From Akkermansia sp. (lineage in GTDB: Bacteria > Verrucomicrobiota > Verrucomicrobiia > Verrucomicrobiales > Akkermansiaceae), in assembly GCA_030536145.1 (NCBI GenBank), contig JAUNQN010000003.1, positions 1 through 64,000 on the forward strand: a DNA stretch of 64,000 bases, read 5' to 3'. Below the pieces are notes generated by a model that saw nothing but the letters and a program-made list of their open reading frames with translations, ran no database searches and was not told the origin of the DNA. Made by a program: the position numbers and the translations under genes. Positions 49,251-58,764 of the stretch are shown piece by piece (the first letter of the stretch is position 1; every line of letters begins with the position of its first letter).

Positions 49251-49925
49251 TCACTTGCGTTTCTTGCGGAACAGGCTGCGGGCACGGTCCATCAGCCCGT
49301 CCATGGACACGCGGTCCTCCGCCACGCCCATGATGGAACACTTGCGGGAATAGCTTACACGCTGGCTGGTGCAGTGCATCACCGCCTGCAAATCCTCCGC
49401 ATTGCCGGCTTCCCACTTCACGCTGTCCTCCTTGTCGATGTTCATCTGCGCCGCAACCTGGATGGCATCCTCCCCAGCGCCGAAGAAGAAGAACTTCCAG
49501 TTGTACTTCTCCTTCTGGCGGGCAATGCGCTCCGCAATATCCTTCCAGCTGTACTCGCGGGAGGCGTTCTCATAGCCGTCCGTCATAATACCCACCGTCA
49601 CCACCGCAGGGCGCTCCTCCTCCGGCAGCGCAGCCAGGCGCGCGCCCGTCTCGTCAATCGCCCGGCCGACGCCATCCAGCAGGGCTGTCATGCCGCCGGG
49701 CACATAGTTTTTCTCCGTCAGCTTGGGCACCTCCTTCAGCTCGCAGTGCCGCAGCATCTCCTGCACCTCGTTGTCGAAGGAATACAGCGTCACATACGCA
49801 GTACCGGGCTGCCCGGCCTGCTCCTCCAGGAAACTGTTCACAGATTCCACCACCGTCTTCTGCAGGCTGTGCATGGAGCCGGACTTGTCTATCACCAGCA
49901 CAATCTCAGTCTTGTTCTTATCCAT
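49251..49925 (-). CDS. Cytoplasmic von Willebrand A domain protein
   Basis: 224 residues: a single VWA domain with metal-ion adhesion site DKSGSM at about 13-18, the threonine in GGMTALLDGV and the aspartate in GIMTDGYENAS. The last ~20 residues are basic (DRARSLFRKKRK). No signal peptide. Stand-alone VWA proteins often assist metal insertion or AAA+ complexes, but no partner is nearby. Exceptional here: AAGGAG sits six bases before the ATG, a clear Shine-Dalgarno sequence, with a leader of about 58 bases. The upstream extension to 50078 crosses the promoter. Confidence 0.85.
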   Translation of the reverse strand: MDKNKTEIVLVIDKSGSMHSLQKTVVESVNSFLEEQAGQPGTAYVTLYSFDNEVQEMLRHCELKEVPKLTEKNYVPGGMTALLDGVGRAIDETGARLAALPEEERPAVVTVGIMTDGYENASREYSWKDIAERIARQKEKYNWKFFFFGAGEDAIQVAAQMNIDKEDSVKWEAGNAEDLQAVMHCTSQRVSYSRKCSIMGVAEDRVSMDGLMDRARSLFRKKRK

Positions 49926-49989
49926 CGTTTTCTCCTTTTTCTTAGGGTTGTTATCCGCAGGCGGCAACTTTTCCTCCTGCCTACACTTC

Positions 49990-50018
49990 ATTATACACAC
50001 CACCGCGCACAAAGTTAA
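49990..50018 (-). promoter_or_regulatory. Promoter of the small VWA gene
   Basis: TTAACT (50018-50013), 17 bases, TATAAT (49995-49990) on the minus strand. Unlike most promoters here it leaves a leader, which holds purine-rich AGGAGG and AAGGAG sites. Confidence 0.55.
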
Positions 50019-50069
50019 GCAACTTTTGAAAGTTTTTCCTCGTCTTTTTTGAAAAAACTGAACACGCTT

Positions 50070-50134
50070 GTAGCACACCCGCCACCTGAGCGGGTCTTGC
50101 CGGAGAAACCGGTGGATGTGACTGATGTTCCACC
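50070..50134 (+). repeat. Copy 2 of the structured motif at 434
   Basis: GTAGCACACCCGCC, a six-base loop, GCGGG and TTGCCG as at 434-465, then after 16 bases a second hairpin, GGTGGA/TCCACC (50111-50116 with 50129-50134), where copy 1 has GCGGT/ACCGC. Stem positions agree while stem sequences differ. It sits between the small VWA gene and the end of the type VI cluster. Confidence 0.4.
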
Positions 50135-50178
50135 AGCCTGACGGTACTGCAAAGATTGCCCCGCCCCCCGAAAGACGG

Positions 50179-50198
50179 CTGGCCGTATGAACGGCCAG
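50179..50198 (-). terminator. Possible terminator of the type VI operon
   Basis: Stem CTGGCCGT/ACGGCCAG (50179-50186 with 50191-50198), 23 bases after the tssA stop, followed on the minus strand by CCGTCTTTC. The T run is short. Confidence 0.5.
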
Positions 50199-50220
50199 CG
50201 GGCGCGGACGGACAGGTGAA

Positions 50221-51405
50221 TCAGCCGAAGGGATTGAAGAAGCCTTCCGGGTTCTCCGGGGCCTGTTCCTGAGCGGCGGGGGCGGGTGCTGCGGGCGCGG
50301 GAGATGATGCTGCGGGGGCGGCGGCGAGGGAATCCGGGCGGAGCACGGTGCGCACCTGGTCCCTGGCGGCGGGGGCTATATCCTCCATGATATCCATGAA
50401 ACTGGCGCCCACGCAGCGGATGGCGCGGCGCAGGAAATAAGGCACGGGGCTGGAGGGCTCGTTGGTCTCAAACCAATCGCAGAGCAGGCGCAGCTGCTCC
50501 ACGGCCTGCTGGCGGCCCTGTATGGCAGTGGCAGAGACGGGGAGCGGAGCGGCCTGCGGCACGGTGGCTGCGGGCACTGCCTGCGGTGCGGCGGCAGGAG
50601 CAGCGGCAGGGGCGGCGGCGGCGGGGGCTTCCTCCGCCGGGGCGGCGGCGGGCGCGGGGTCCGCTGCTGCGGCGGCGGGGGCTGGCTGCGGGCGGGAATC
50701 CAGAAAAAGCTGCATTTCCTTCAGCAAATCCTGCACCATGCGGAAATCCGGCGTACCCTGGGCGTGCTCCGCGTATATGTCACGGATAGCGGCAAGGGTT
50801 TCCTTCAGCGCGGCCACGGTGGCGGCGGTGGCCTCCACCTTTTCCGCAGGGGTATCCATGAGGGCGGCGGTCATGGTTCGCTGGGCATCGGAGCTGTCCT
50901 TGGCCTCGCGCAGGGAGGCCAGGCCCAAGCCGCCGAAGGCCGGGGAGGCAGTGAGCGGCGCCTCCAGCAGCAGGTGCAGCACCGTGGGGTCCGCATCAAA
51001 GCTGCCGGGCACGGGGGAAAGGCGGGTGAGCGCGCTGATACGCTCCTGCACATCGCCGTCATCCGGCTGGGGCCAGTGGGCATCCCACATGTCTGCGGCC
51101 AGGGAGCGGATGATTTCCAGGCCGTCCAGCAGGCCCTGGAGCCCGGCATTGGCCAGGCGGGCAATGGTCCAGATGACGACGACGCGCACATCACGGGTTT
51201 CCGCCATGAGAGCGGCGGCCTGCTTTTCCACGGCGCGCCAGTCCGGCGGGGTGGCGGGAATCACGGAATCCCCGATGCTGTGCTCCGGCTCCGGGGTGGA
51301 GGCCTCCTCCAGCTCCATCATGCGGGCATCATACTCCAGGTTGGGGCCGGCGGGGGAATCCGCAGCCAGGGGGGCGGTGTATTTGGAAAGGGAATCGCTG
51401 TTCAT
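50221..51405 (-). CDS. tssA: Type VI secretion protein TssA (ImpA N-terminal domain)
   Basis: 394 residues. The ImpA/TssA N-terminal domain is visible from about residue 10 (APLAADSPAGPNLEYDARMM) through WDAHWPQPDDGDVQERISAL. An Ala/Pro-rich linker of about 65 residues (~255-320) precedes a C-terminal helical module (EQLRLLCDWFETNEPSSPVPYFLRRA), the part of TssA that packs against the baseplate or tail tip. TssA directs assembly of sheath and inner tube. Last gene of the cluster; starts 20 bases after tssM. Confidence 0.92.
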   Translation of the reverse strand: MNSDSLSKYTAPLAADSPAGPNLEYDARMMELEEASTPEPEHSIGDSVIPATPPDWRAVEKQAAALMAETRDVRVVVIWTIARLANAGLQGLLDGLEIIRSLAADMWDAHWPQPDDGDVQERISALTRLSPVPGSFDADPTVLHLLLEAPLTASPAFGGLGLASLREAKDSSDAQRTMTAALMDTPAEKVEATAATVAALKETLAAIRDIYAEHAQGTPDFRMVQDLLKEMQLFLDSRPQPAPAAAAADPAPAAAPAEEAPAAAAPAAAPAAAPQAVPAATVPQAAPLPVSATAIQGRQQAVEQLRLLCDWFETNEPSSPVPYFLRRAIRCVGASFMDIMEDIAPAARDQVRTVLRPDSLAAAPAASSPAPAAPAPAAQEQAPENPEGFFNPFG

Positions 51406-51425
51406 ATCATTGCAGGGTTGTGGAA

Positions 51426-54400
51426 TCAATCTACCGGGGGAACATCCGAGGGATAGACCGTTGCCGGGAACAGGCTGTCCTCCGGCAGCAGGCCGTCGTC
51501 ATACGTGGGGGAGAGCACCGGGCGCAGGTAGATGGTGTACTCCACGCTCTCCCCGTTGCCCGCCGCCTTGAACGGCACGGTGAAGTAGCCGTCCGTGGCA
51601 TTGTACTCCGTGGCATGCATCATCACATAGTGCAGCAGGGAGCCCTCCGTGCGGGTGTACAGGGTGGAGAACTCGTCCTCCGCATGGCGGAAGAGGCGCA
51701 GCACGGCAGGCTCCCCGGAGGGAGCGGCGTAGGGAGCGGTGCGTGAGGTCTCCGGCATGGCGCGCAGCTTGCCGCTGCTCTCCAGCTCCGTACCCAGGGA
51801 GAAGTAGGGGAAACGGCTGGCGGCACGCGTGGCCGCATTGTCATCCCCGGTCACCATACCGGGGGTCACAATCTCAAAGGAGATGGCACAGCCGCCCTTC
51901 TGCAGGGCCTCCACATCCTCCAGCAGGCGGGTGCGGGCCTCTGCACCGGGGTTCAGGTGCACGTTGTGGCGGGCCAGGAAGGTATCCCGTATGGCCTTGC
52001 GGAGCTGCCTCTCCTTGTCCTTGCGGTCGGCGGCGGGATCGGCCGGGGCGGTCTCGAACACGGCGGCGCCGGGCCACTCGTCCGGGGCAATCATCTCCCG
52101 GTTGAAGCGCAGGCCGGTCCAGAACAGGCAAGTGTAGCCCTCCTTGTCACGGAACACCACGGGGATATAGGCGGTCTTCTTGTCATCCCCCAGGCGGGCA
52201 CCCTGGCGCAGGTACAGGTTCAGCGGGCTCCAGGCGCCGGCCAGCTTGAAGGAGGCATCCGGCGCGGAGGAGGTGGAATGGCGGTAGAACTCAAACTCCA
52301 GGTCCGCGGCATCCGCGCCCAGCGGGGTGGCGGAAAGGTCCAGGTCCTTCTCGTTGGCGCGGTTCAGGTTCATCTTTCCGGTAAGGGCGCGGCCCTTGCA
52401 CAGGATACGCATGTAGGGGAAGCGGCGGCCCACGGGGATCACGCGCTGCACGGAATCCTCCCCGCTCAGGGGGGCGCTGCGCGTATCCAGCGCAGGCAGC
52501 ACAGGCACGCAGTTGAGCGGCAGGTCCGGGCTGGCCACCAGGTCTATCACCTTGTGCACATCCTGCAGGGCGCGCTCACGCTTGCGTTTCATGGGCAGCT
52601 CCAGGGAGACGATGGAGGGCGGCGCGCCCAGGGTCTCCGCCTGCTTGGCCTCCTCCGCGCGGCGCTTAGGGTCCGGCGCGTTGTAGGCACCCTCCAGCTT
52701 CTCCATCAGGTCCTCCATATCATAGACGCCGAGCACCTGCCCCGGGCCGCGGCCGGCACTGGAGCTGAGGGGGAACATGGCGGCCATGGGCATGCACAGG
52801 CAGGCCTCCTGCTGCAGGGCGGTGGCGGCCTCGCGCTTCAGCAGCGTCATGCCCGTCACCAGGTAGTCGTTCCACAGGCCGAGCCCCACGCCGTCCATGT
52901 CCTTGAACCAGGCACCCCACCAGGCGTTCACATAGTCCTGGGCAGGCATATCCTGCAGGGTCTGCCAGGCCTTGCGCGGGTTGGAATCCAGAGAGCTGAA
53001 GAACTCCGCAGAGCGCTCCATCTTGCGCATCAGGCCGGAGGAAAGGGACTCCATGACCGCCTGGATACCCTGGCGCTTGGCGGCCAGCTCCGGGTATACG
53101 TCTTCCCCCGCCAGCACGGGGATGGAGAGGGCCTCCAGCTGCATGCGGTATACGGTGCCGATGCTGTCTGCGGCATCAGAATTGTAGAACACCTCCCCGC
53201 TGCGCACAAAGTCCTGCCAGGTGCGAATACCGGTCAGGCGATAGTAGGAGGGAATCTCGTCCAGCCAGTACAGGAGATAGTCTGAGCGGTAGTGGTCGGC
53301 GGCTTCGCGCACGGTGGCCAGCTTGGGGGAAAGCTGCAGGGCGGTTTCCGTGGAGGCCAGGGGCACATACTTGTCCGCAAAGGCGGTGAGCGCCCCCATA
53401 TCCTCCAGCACGCGCTGGGCGTTGGCAGGCTCATAGCAGCAGCGCACCTTGGCCTTGCCGGCCACGGTGTACGGGGCATCCGGCAGGGAGCGGGCGGGCA
53501 GGTTGGCGTCTATCAGCCGCATCAGCTCCACATTGCTGTGGGGTGCCTCATCCAGCCAGCGGTTGAGCACGCTGCCCAGCATCAGGTTCCACACCACCTC
53601 CTTACAGGTATCACCCAGGTTGGGGTTGAGCTTCTTCAGGGTCTCAAACCCGTCATCCAGCTTCTTGCGGCGGTCCTCCACGCGGAGGATACGCACATTG
53701 AACCGCTCCGAGGCATCCCCGGCGGGCAGCTCCGCCGTGAACAGCTTGTTCATGGCATCCGCATAGGTGCAGAACGCATCACAGGGCCGCACGGAATCCC
53801 CGGCATCCTCCGGCACATCCCAGAACGCGCACAGGGCATCCGTCACCAGCTTGTATTCCCCGCCCAGGCGCGGCATGGCACGGCCTATGGCATCATGCAT
53901 CAGCGCCACCTGGCCGCGCAGGAAATCAGAGTTCGGGGAGTCTGACAAGCCCACCAGCAGCCTGTTGAACGCGTTCTGGTCCTCAATCAGCCGGGCGCTC
54001 AGCTCAGACTGCACACCATCCGCCACCGCGCGCAGGGAGCGCTCCGCATCACGGTTCAGGTTCAGCTTGGCGGCACCGGCCTGCACCTGCTCCCGCACCA
54101 CGCACAGGCGGGCGTACCGCTCCTTCCAGCGGCCGATAAACTCCTCCGGGGACTGCTCCCGGTCCGTGCCGTTGGCAGAGGAAAGGGCAGACACAAGCGC
54201 GTTCATCTCGTCACGCAGGCGGCGCATTTCATCCAGGGCGGTGGCAAAGCGGCTCAGCTCCACGTAATTGAGCTCCGGGTACACCTCCAGCGTGTCCACC
54301 TCGGAGACGTAGAGGGCCACGGCCTTGGAGATGGCCAGGGCGGCCTCAATGGAAACGGGGCGCAGGTAGCCGTTCAGCGGGGAAAGGAGGGAGAGCGTGG

Positions 54401-56504
54401 GATTGGCGGTACTGCTATGCAGCCAGAGGGACTTGATGGCGGAATCCTTGGCAGGGGAATCCGTGACATGCACCAAGTCCATGTAGGGAATCCGGTCATC
54501 CTGCCCGGCGCGGTTCTCCATCACATCGATACCGTAGCGGGTAACCTTGAGCAGGGCGGAAAGGCAGTCCGTATCCCGCCGGTACCATTTGCTGGCCAGG
54601 TCGCGGTCCATCTCCGCACGGTAGGTCAGCACCTCGCGGGAGCTGTCCACCGCCGGCTTGAGCACCATAGTCACCAGGGCGGCCTTGTCAATAAAGAGCT
54701 TGGAGGAGGAAAGGAGGTTGGGGGAGAACTCATGGTCCACCGCCCAGGAGGCCGGCCGCCAGAACCAGGGGAGCCTGGCCGGCAGGGTGGCCATGTTGTT
54801 CATGGAGTACAGGTACTCGCGGCGGCAGGCGCCCGTGGCGGGCACGGGGTGCCCGTTCATGCCCACCTGGCGGTCCTTGTCCGCCACCAGGATGGGGGAC
54901 TTGGCCACATCCCCGCGGCGGAACTGGTCACGGGTGGATTCCCAGAACGGGTAGTCCCGCTCCGCCAGGGATTCCAGAGCCGGGCGGGTGGCCAGGGCCC
55001 ACAGGGCCAGGGGCAGCGCCAGCCCCACCAGCACGGCGGATGCCACCCAGTACGGGCGGCGTATGCGGCCCACGGCCACCGCCGTGTAGTCGCTGGAGGC
55101 CCCTGCCCCCACAATCACCTTGTTGAGCAGATCTGCGGTGAAATAGTGGCGGGGGCTGGCGGTGGAGACAATCTTTTCACGCACGGTGACCAGGCCGGTG
55201 GAGTTTCCGGCATCCTGCCAGCCCGGCATGGCCACGGAGCCCATGGCCTGGGGCACCACCACGGGCTGCAGCTTGCCGTCACGGTTCTCCAGCAGCACAT
55301 GCTCCACGCTGGTCACGGGCTTGTCCAGCGCGGCGGTGAACCAGCAGCCGCAGAACTGGAACAGGTTGCCGCCATGGCCGGCCCTGTGCTGCACACAGGT
55401 GAAAATGCCGGACAGGTAGTGCTGCAGGGAATCCTTCATGTCCGCAAAGCGCTCCGGCATCAGGTACACCGGGGCCATGGTATCCGCGCGGTCCGTGCCG
55501 GAGGCGGTCTTGTCCCAAACGGAGGTATTGAGCGCGTAGGCATTGCGGAGCACGCGCAGGCGCTCCACCAGCGCATCAAACGCCGTGCCGGAGACAGCGG
55601 GGTCAAAGGAGGACCGGGGATTCCGGTTGTACCAGCCCAGGGCCTGCTCACACTCCGCGTTGTCCAGCAGGCTGCAGAACTCTGAGAAGCCGGGCAGCAT
55701 ATCACACTTGGTCACCACCACCCACACCGGGCAGTAGGCGCCCGTTACATGCACCAGGGCGCGCATCTCCTCCGCAATCAGGGAAATCTTGCGGTCACGC
55801 AGGGCGGCATCATCCCGCAGCAGCGCATCCGCCGGCAGTGCCAGCACCAGGCCGCTGGGCAGGCTGTTCCTGTACACCTTGCGGAACTCCTCCAGGAACA
55901 CGCGCCACTCGTTGTCCTGCAAGCCGCCCCAGCGGTTCAGGAACAGGCGGCCGCCAATATCCCAGATGGCACCCTTGGCGCACATCCAGAGCTTGAAGGT
56001 GGAGGTGGGCTCGTCCGCGCCGGAAAAATCGTTCAGTCCGGCGGGGAACTCCATACCGCCGTACTGCATGAGCCTGCCCTTGCCGGAGCCGGGCTCACCC
56101 AGCATGAGCCAGCAGCCCGTGCGGCGCGGCTCCACACCGTTCTCACGCATGCGGTTCACGGCGGACTGCACATCCATGCGTATGCTTTCCGTACGCAGGA
56201 ACTGCTCCCGGCGCTGGGCCTTGATATCCTTGCCGCCGGCCATATCCGCCAGCTCACGGCGCAGCAGCAGGTCTTCTCGCATGGTGCCCACCATGCGGTG
56301 CAGGCGCACCCGGTGAATCACCAGCCGCACCACCAGGTAGAGCACAAACACTACCACCAGCAGCACAAGCAGGAACAAAAGCCACTGCACCCAGGTCCAC
56401 TCTGAGAACCAGCCCGTTTCCGCCACGCGGGGGGCCGCCTCTGCCACAGGTTCTGCTGCTATCTTAGCCGCTATCATAGGAAAAAGGGGGGTACTCATGT
56501 TCAT
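51426..56504 (-). CDS. tssM: Type VI secretion membrane protein TssM (IcmF), unusually large
   Basis: 1692 residues against roughly 1150-1300 usual. One N-terminal helix at about 40-60, a cytoplasmic NTPase-like domain with GEPGSGKG at 136-143 (the Walker A Ser/Thr is Gly), WDIGGR, and TKCDMLPGFSEF, then a second helix near 485-505 and a very large periplasmic part. TssM spans the envelope with TssL and TssJ and transmits the firing movement. Nucleotide binding is uncertain given the Walker A change. The start overlaps tssL by four bases (ATGA). The extra length lies in the periplasmic region. Confidence 0.95.
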   Translation of the reverse strand: MNMSTPLFPMIAAKIAAEPVAEAAPRVAETGWFSEWTWVQWLLFLLVLLVVVFVLYLVVRLVIHRVRLHRMVGTMREDLLLRRELADMAGGKDIKAQRREQFLRTESIRMDVQSAVNRMRENGVEPRRTGCWLMLGEPGSGKGRLMQYGGMEFPAGLNDFSGADEPTSTFKLWMCAKGAIWDIGGRLFLNRWGGLQDNEWRVFLEEFRKVYRNSLPSGLVLALPADALLRDDAALRDRKISLIAEEMRALVHVTGAYCPVWVVVTKCDMLPGFSEFCSLLDNAECEQALGWYNRNPRSSFDPAVSGTAFDALVERLRVLRNAYALNTSVWDKTASGTDRADTMAPVYLMPERFADMKDSLQHYLSGIFTCVQHRAGHGGNLFQFCGCWFTAALDKPVTSVEHVLLENRDGKLQPVVVPQAMGSVAMPGWQDAGNSTGLVTVREKIVSTASPRHYFTADLLNKVIVGAGASSDYTAVAVGRIRRPYWVASAVLVGLALPLALWALATRPALESLAERDYPFWESTRDQFRRGDVAKSPILVADKDRQVGMNGHPVPATGACRREYLYSMNNMATLPARLPWFWRPASWAVDHEFSPNLLSSSKLFIDKAALVTMVLKPAVDSSREVLTYRAEMDRDLASKWYRRDTDCLSALLKVTRYGIDVMENRAGQDDRIPYMDLVHVTDSPAKDSAIKSLWLHSSTANPTLSLLSPLNGYLRPVSIEAALAISKAVALYVSEVDTLEVYPELNYVELSRFATALDEMRRLRDEMNALVSALSSANGTDREQSPEEFIGRWKERYARLCVVREQVQAGAAKLNLNRDAERSLRAVADGVQSELSARLIEDQNAFNRLLVGLSDSPNSDFLRGQVALMHDAIGRAMPRLGGEYKLVTDALCAFWDVPEDAGDSVRPCDAFCTYADAMNKLFTAELPAGDASERFNVRILRVEDRRKKLDDGFETLKKLNPNLGDTCKEVVWNLMLGSVLNRWLDEAPHSNVELMRLIDANLPARSLPDAPYTVAGKAKVRCCYEPANAQRVLEDMGALTAFADKYVPLASTETALQLSPKLATVREAADHYRSDYLLYWLDEIPSYYRLTGIRTWQDFVRSGEVFYNSDAADSIGTVYRMQLEALSIPVLAGEDVYPELAAKRQGIQAVMESLSSGLMRKMERSAEFFSSLDSNPRKAWQTLQDMPAQDYVNAWWGAWFKDMDGVGLGLWNDYLVTGMTLLKREAATALQQEACLCMPMAAMFPLSSSAGRGPGQVLGVYDMEDLMEKLEGAYNAPDPKRRAEEAKQAETLGAPPSIVSLELPMKRKRERALQDVHKVIDLVASPDLPLNCVPVLPALDTRSAPLSGEDSVQRVIPVGRRFPYMRILCKGRALTGKMNLNRANEKDLDLSATPLGADAADLEFEFYRHSTSSAPDASFKLAGAWSPLNLYLRQGARLGDDKKTAYIPVVFRDKEGYTCLFWTGLRFNREMIAPDEWPGAAVFETAPADPAADRKDKERQLRKAIRDTFLARHNVHLNPGAEARTRLLEDVEALQKGGCAISFEIVTPGMVTGDDNAATRAASRFPYFSLGTELESSGKLRAMPETSRTAPYAAPSGEPAVLRLFRHAEDEFSTLYTRTEGSLLHYVMMHATEYNATDGYFTVPFKAAGNGESVEYTIYLRPVLSPTYDDGLLPEDSLFPATVYPSDVPPVD

Positions 56505-57370
56505 TCGCCTTCAGGCCCGGATTCTGCGGATTCCGGTTCTGCAGGCTCCGGGGTCTCCTGCGGTCCGTCTTCCATCTCCCTGATTTCTGCGGAAGTCTCC
56601 CCCTCCCCTGCAGAAGCGGGCGTATGCTGACCGTCCAGGCTGTACCGGCTCACCACCAGGGAATCTGAATTGTGGGCGTGCAGGGCAGCATCCTCCAGTA
56701 TCTGCTCACGGGTGGACCCCAGCATATCCCGCAGCCGGTCCGTGGCCTCATGGTAGGTGTACAGGTAGCAGGCCACGGCAGCCAGCATGAGCCCGCTGCA
56801 AGCCAGCAGCACGCGCAGGCCCACGCGCGCCGGGTGCTGCCGGTGCCCGGCGGGCAGCTCCGGCGCGGCGGCATCCATCAGCCCCGCCACGGCCTCCGGC
56901 TCCGCAGGCATGGCCAGCCGGGCGGCAAGGCGGCGCAGCAGGGACTCCAGCTCCACGGAGCGGCGCCGGTAGGCCCCGGCAAACCCGCTGGCAATCATGG
57001 CGTGCATGAGCCGCAGGTGGTCCGTGGCCAGGGGGGAGTCATCCTCCATGAACCCCTGCAGGTAGTCGAAAAACTTCTCGTCTCCCGCCAGCTCGTTGTG
57101 CAGGTTGCGGCCCAGGTCATTCCACTGGCCGGCAAAGGGGAACGGCCCCTCATGCACCATGTAGTCTATGTAAAAGGCGGTATAGGCGCAAGCGGTATCC
57201 AGGCCGGGGGCCAGCTCCGGCAGCACGCTGCCGTTCTTGCGTATCATCTCCAGCTCACGCATCACATGGCTGTAGAGCACGCCGTTTTCCATGCTGTTGC
57301 CCGCTGCGGCATCCACGCGGGCGGATACCATGTACACAACCAGGGGGTGGAAGAGGGAATACAGGGTCAT
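56501..57370 (-). CDS. tssL: Type VI secretion membrane protein TssL (DotU)
   Basis: 289 residues. DotU-type cytoplasmic helical domain (ENGVLYSHVMRELEMIRKNG, ACAYTAFYIDYMVHE, FFDYLQGFMEDDS, LRLMHAMIASGFAGAYR) followed by a transmembrane helix at about 187-207. A Glu/Pro-rich tail of ~75 residues follows; no OmpA-type peptidoglycan-binding domain is seen, so wall anchoring must come from another protein. Overlaps tssK and tssM by ATGA on both sides, indicating coupled translation of the membrane-complex genes. Confidence 0.94.
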   Translation of the reverse strand: MTLYSLFHPLVVYMVSARVDAAAGNSMENGVLYSHVMRELEMIRKNGSVLPELAPGLDTACAYTAFYIDYMVHEGPFPFAGQWNDLGRNLHNELAGDEKFFDYLQGFMEDDSPLATDHLRLMHAMIASGFAGAYRRRSVELESLLRRLAARLAMPAEPEAVAGLMDAAAPELPAGHRQHPARVGLRVLLACSGLMLAAVACYLYTYHEATDRLRDMLGSTREQILEDAALHAHNSDSLVVSRYSLDGQHTPASAGEGETSAEIREMEDGPQETPEPAEPESAESGPEGE

Positions 57371-58740
57371 TGCTGCTGGGCGGTTGAGGAGAGGATGAGG
57401 TAGAGCTCCGCCGTGGTATCAGGCAGGATCTGGGGGCTCCAGGCCAGGGCGCACTGCCGCTCTGCGGCAATATCCTGCCAGGAGAAATCCTTCTCCGGGG
57501 ATTCTGCGCGGAACCAGGTACGGTCCCCTGCCACCGGGAGCAGGGGGGAAGGCAGGCGGTCCTCCACCAGGCGCACGCCGCGCACGCGCCCGTTGGCGCT
57601 GCCGGCGGCGGTGAGCTTGAACACGTCTCCCCCCTCCACGTAGTCCGCCACGCGGCGCGGCGGCAGGCTGCCCTGCACGCCCACATACACGGCGCGCACG
57701 GCGGGGAACCACTCCTGCTGCATATCACCCAGCCAGGCCTGGCGCTGCTCGTCATACCGCAGCTCCACGCGCACGCACCACTCCGTGGATTCCGCAGCGG
57801 TCAGGCGGTACAGGGCATCTATCACCAGGGCAAACTGCGGCAGGCAGTCGTCATGCCCGTAGGCAGGCGGGAAAGGCCAGTCCTCCAGCGGGCGGTAGGC
57901 CGCCAGCTGCATCATGAGCCGGCACAGCTCCGTATACACGGAAACAGGCGGGCAAACAGGCAGTGCCATCTGCTGGCGCAGCACGGCCAGGGTACCCTGC
58001 ACCGCTGCGGCCTTGGCCATCTTCTCCTGGCGCAGGGGGGCGGATTCCGCCGCCTGCATGTCACGTGAGCGCAGGGTCGTCTGCATGTTCACGGCTATGC
58101 GCTCCAGGTGCTGCACCAGGGCAGTCAGGCGCCCGGGCAGCTCCGGCGTGGCGGCCAGGGCCAGGCAGGGCGGCACAAAGGCGTGGTCCGGCCGCAGGTC
58201 CGGGCGGCCCTCGCGGCTGCGGCTGCACACCAAGCGCAGCAGGGGCATCTTCTCATACCCCGGCAGCTCCTCCGGATTGCAGGAGAGCAGCACGCGCCGG
58301 CGGCGGAACATCACCGGGTGCTCCTGCCCGCCTGCGTTCAGGTCCGGGCAGATGTCCGGCACGGGCTCGTAGCGCATGCCGGGGCTATCCCCCAGGTTGG
58401 GCTCCCCCGCGCGCAGGGGCTGCAGGGCCATGTACACGGTAAGGTGCTGCGCCCCCGCCGCCACGGCGGCAGACAAGTCCAGCGGCTCTGCGGCGGCATT
58501 GCCGGGCAGGTCCACCTCTGCCCCGCCGGGCAGGATGGCCTGCAGGCACTTCACGCTCAGGCACAGGTTTTCCAGCGCCGTCTCATCCACCTCCAGCCGG
58601 AACAGGCCGTACGCGTACGGCAGGGAGAGGCTGCGGTCGCTGTTGCGGGCGGCTGCCTGCTCCTGCTGCACCTGCTGGAAATGGTGCGGGCGCAGGAACA
58701 CGCCGTCCGTCCAACTCACGCTTTTGGCATATCGGAACAT
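57367..58740 (-). CDS. tssK: Type VI secretion baseplate protein TssK
   Basis: 457 residues, near the usual length. The N-terminus SWTDGVFLRPHHFQQ is the TssK hallmark; later family regions are YGLFRLEVDETAL, GMRYEPVPDICPDL and the C-terminal receptor-binding-like domain. TssK is the trimeric connector between the baseplate and the TssL/TssM membrane complex. Two upstream gaps show no promoter: it follows tssJ by 24 bases and overlaps tssL by ATGA. Confidence 0.96.
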   Translation of the reverse strand: MFRYAKSVSWTDGVFLRPHHFQQVQQEQAAARNSDRSLSLPYAYGLFRLEVDETALENLCLSVKCLQAILPGGAEVDLPGNAAAEPLDLSAAVAAGAQHLTVYMALQPLRAGEPNLGDSPGMRYEPVPDICPDLNAGGQEHPVMFRRRRVLLSCNPEELPGYEKMPLLRLVCSRSREGRPDLRPDHAFVPPCLALAATPELPGRLTALVQHLERIAVNMQTTLRSRDMQAAESAPLRQEKMAKAAAVQGTLAVLRQQMALPVCPPVSVYTELCRLMMQLAAYRPLEDWPFPPAYGHDDCLPQFALVIDALYRLTAAESTEWCVRVELRYDEQRQAWLGDMQQEWFPAVRAVYVGVQGSLPPRRVADYVEGGDVFKLTAAGSANGRVRGVRLVEDRLPSPLLPVAGDRTWFRAESPEKDFSWQDIAAERQCALAWSPQILPDTTAELYLILSSTAQQQ

Positions 58741-58764
58741 AGTCTTGGGGCAAGGGGTTCTGGG

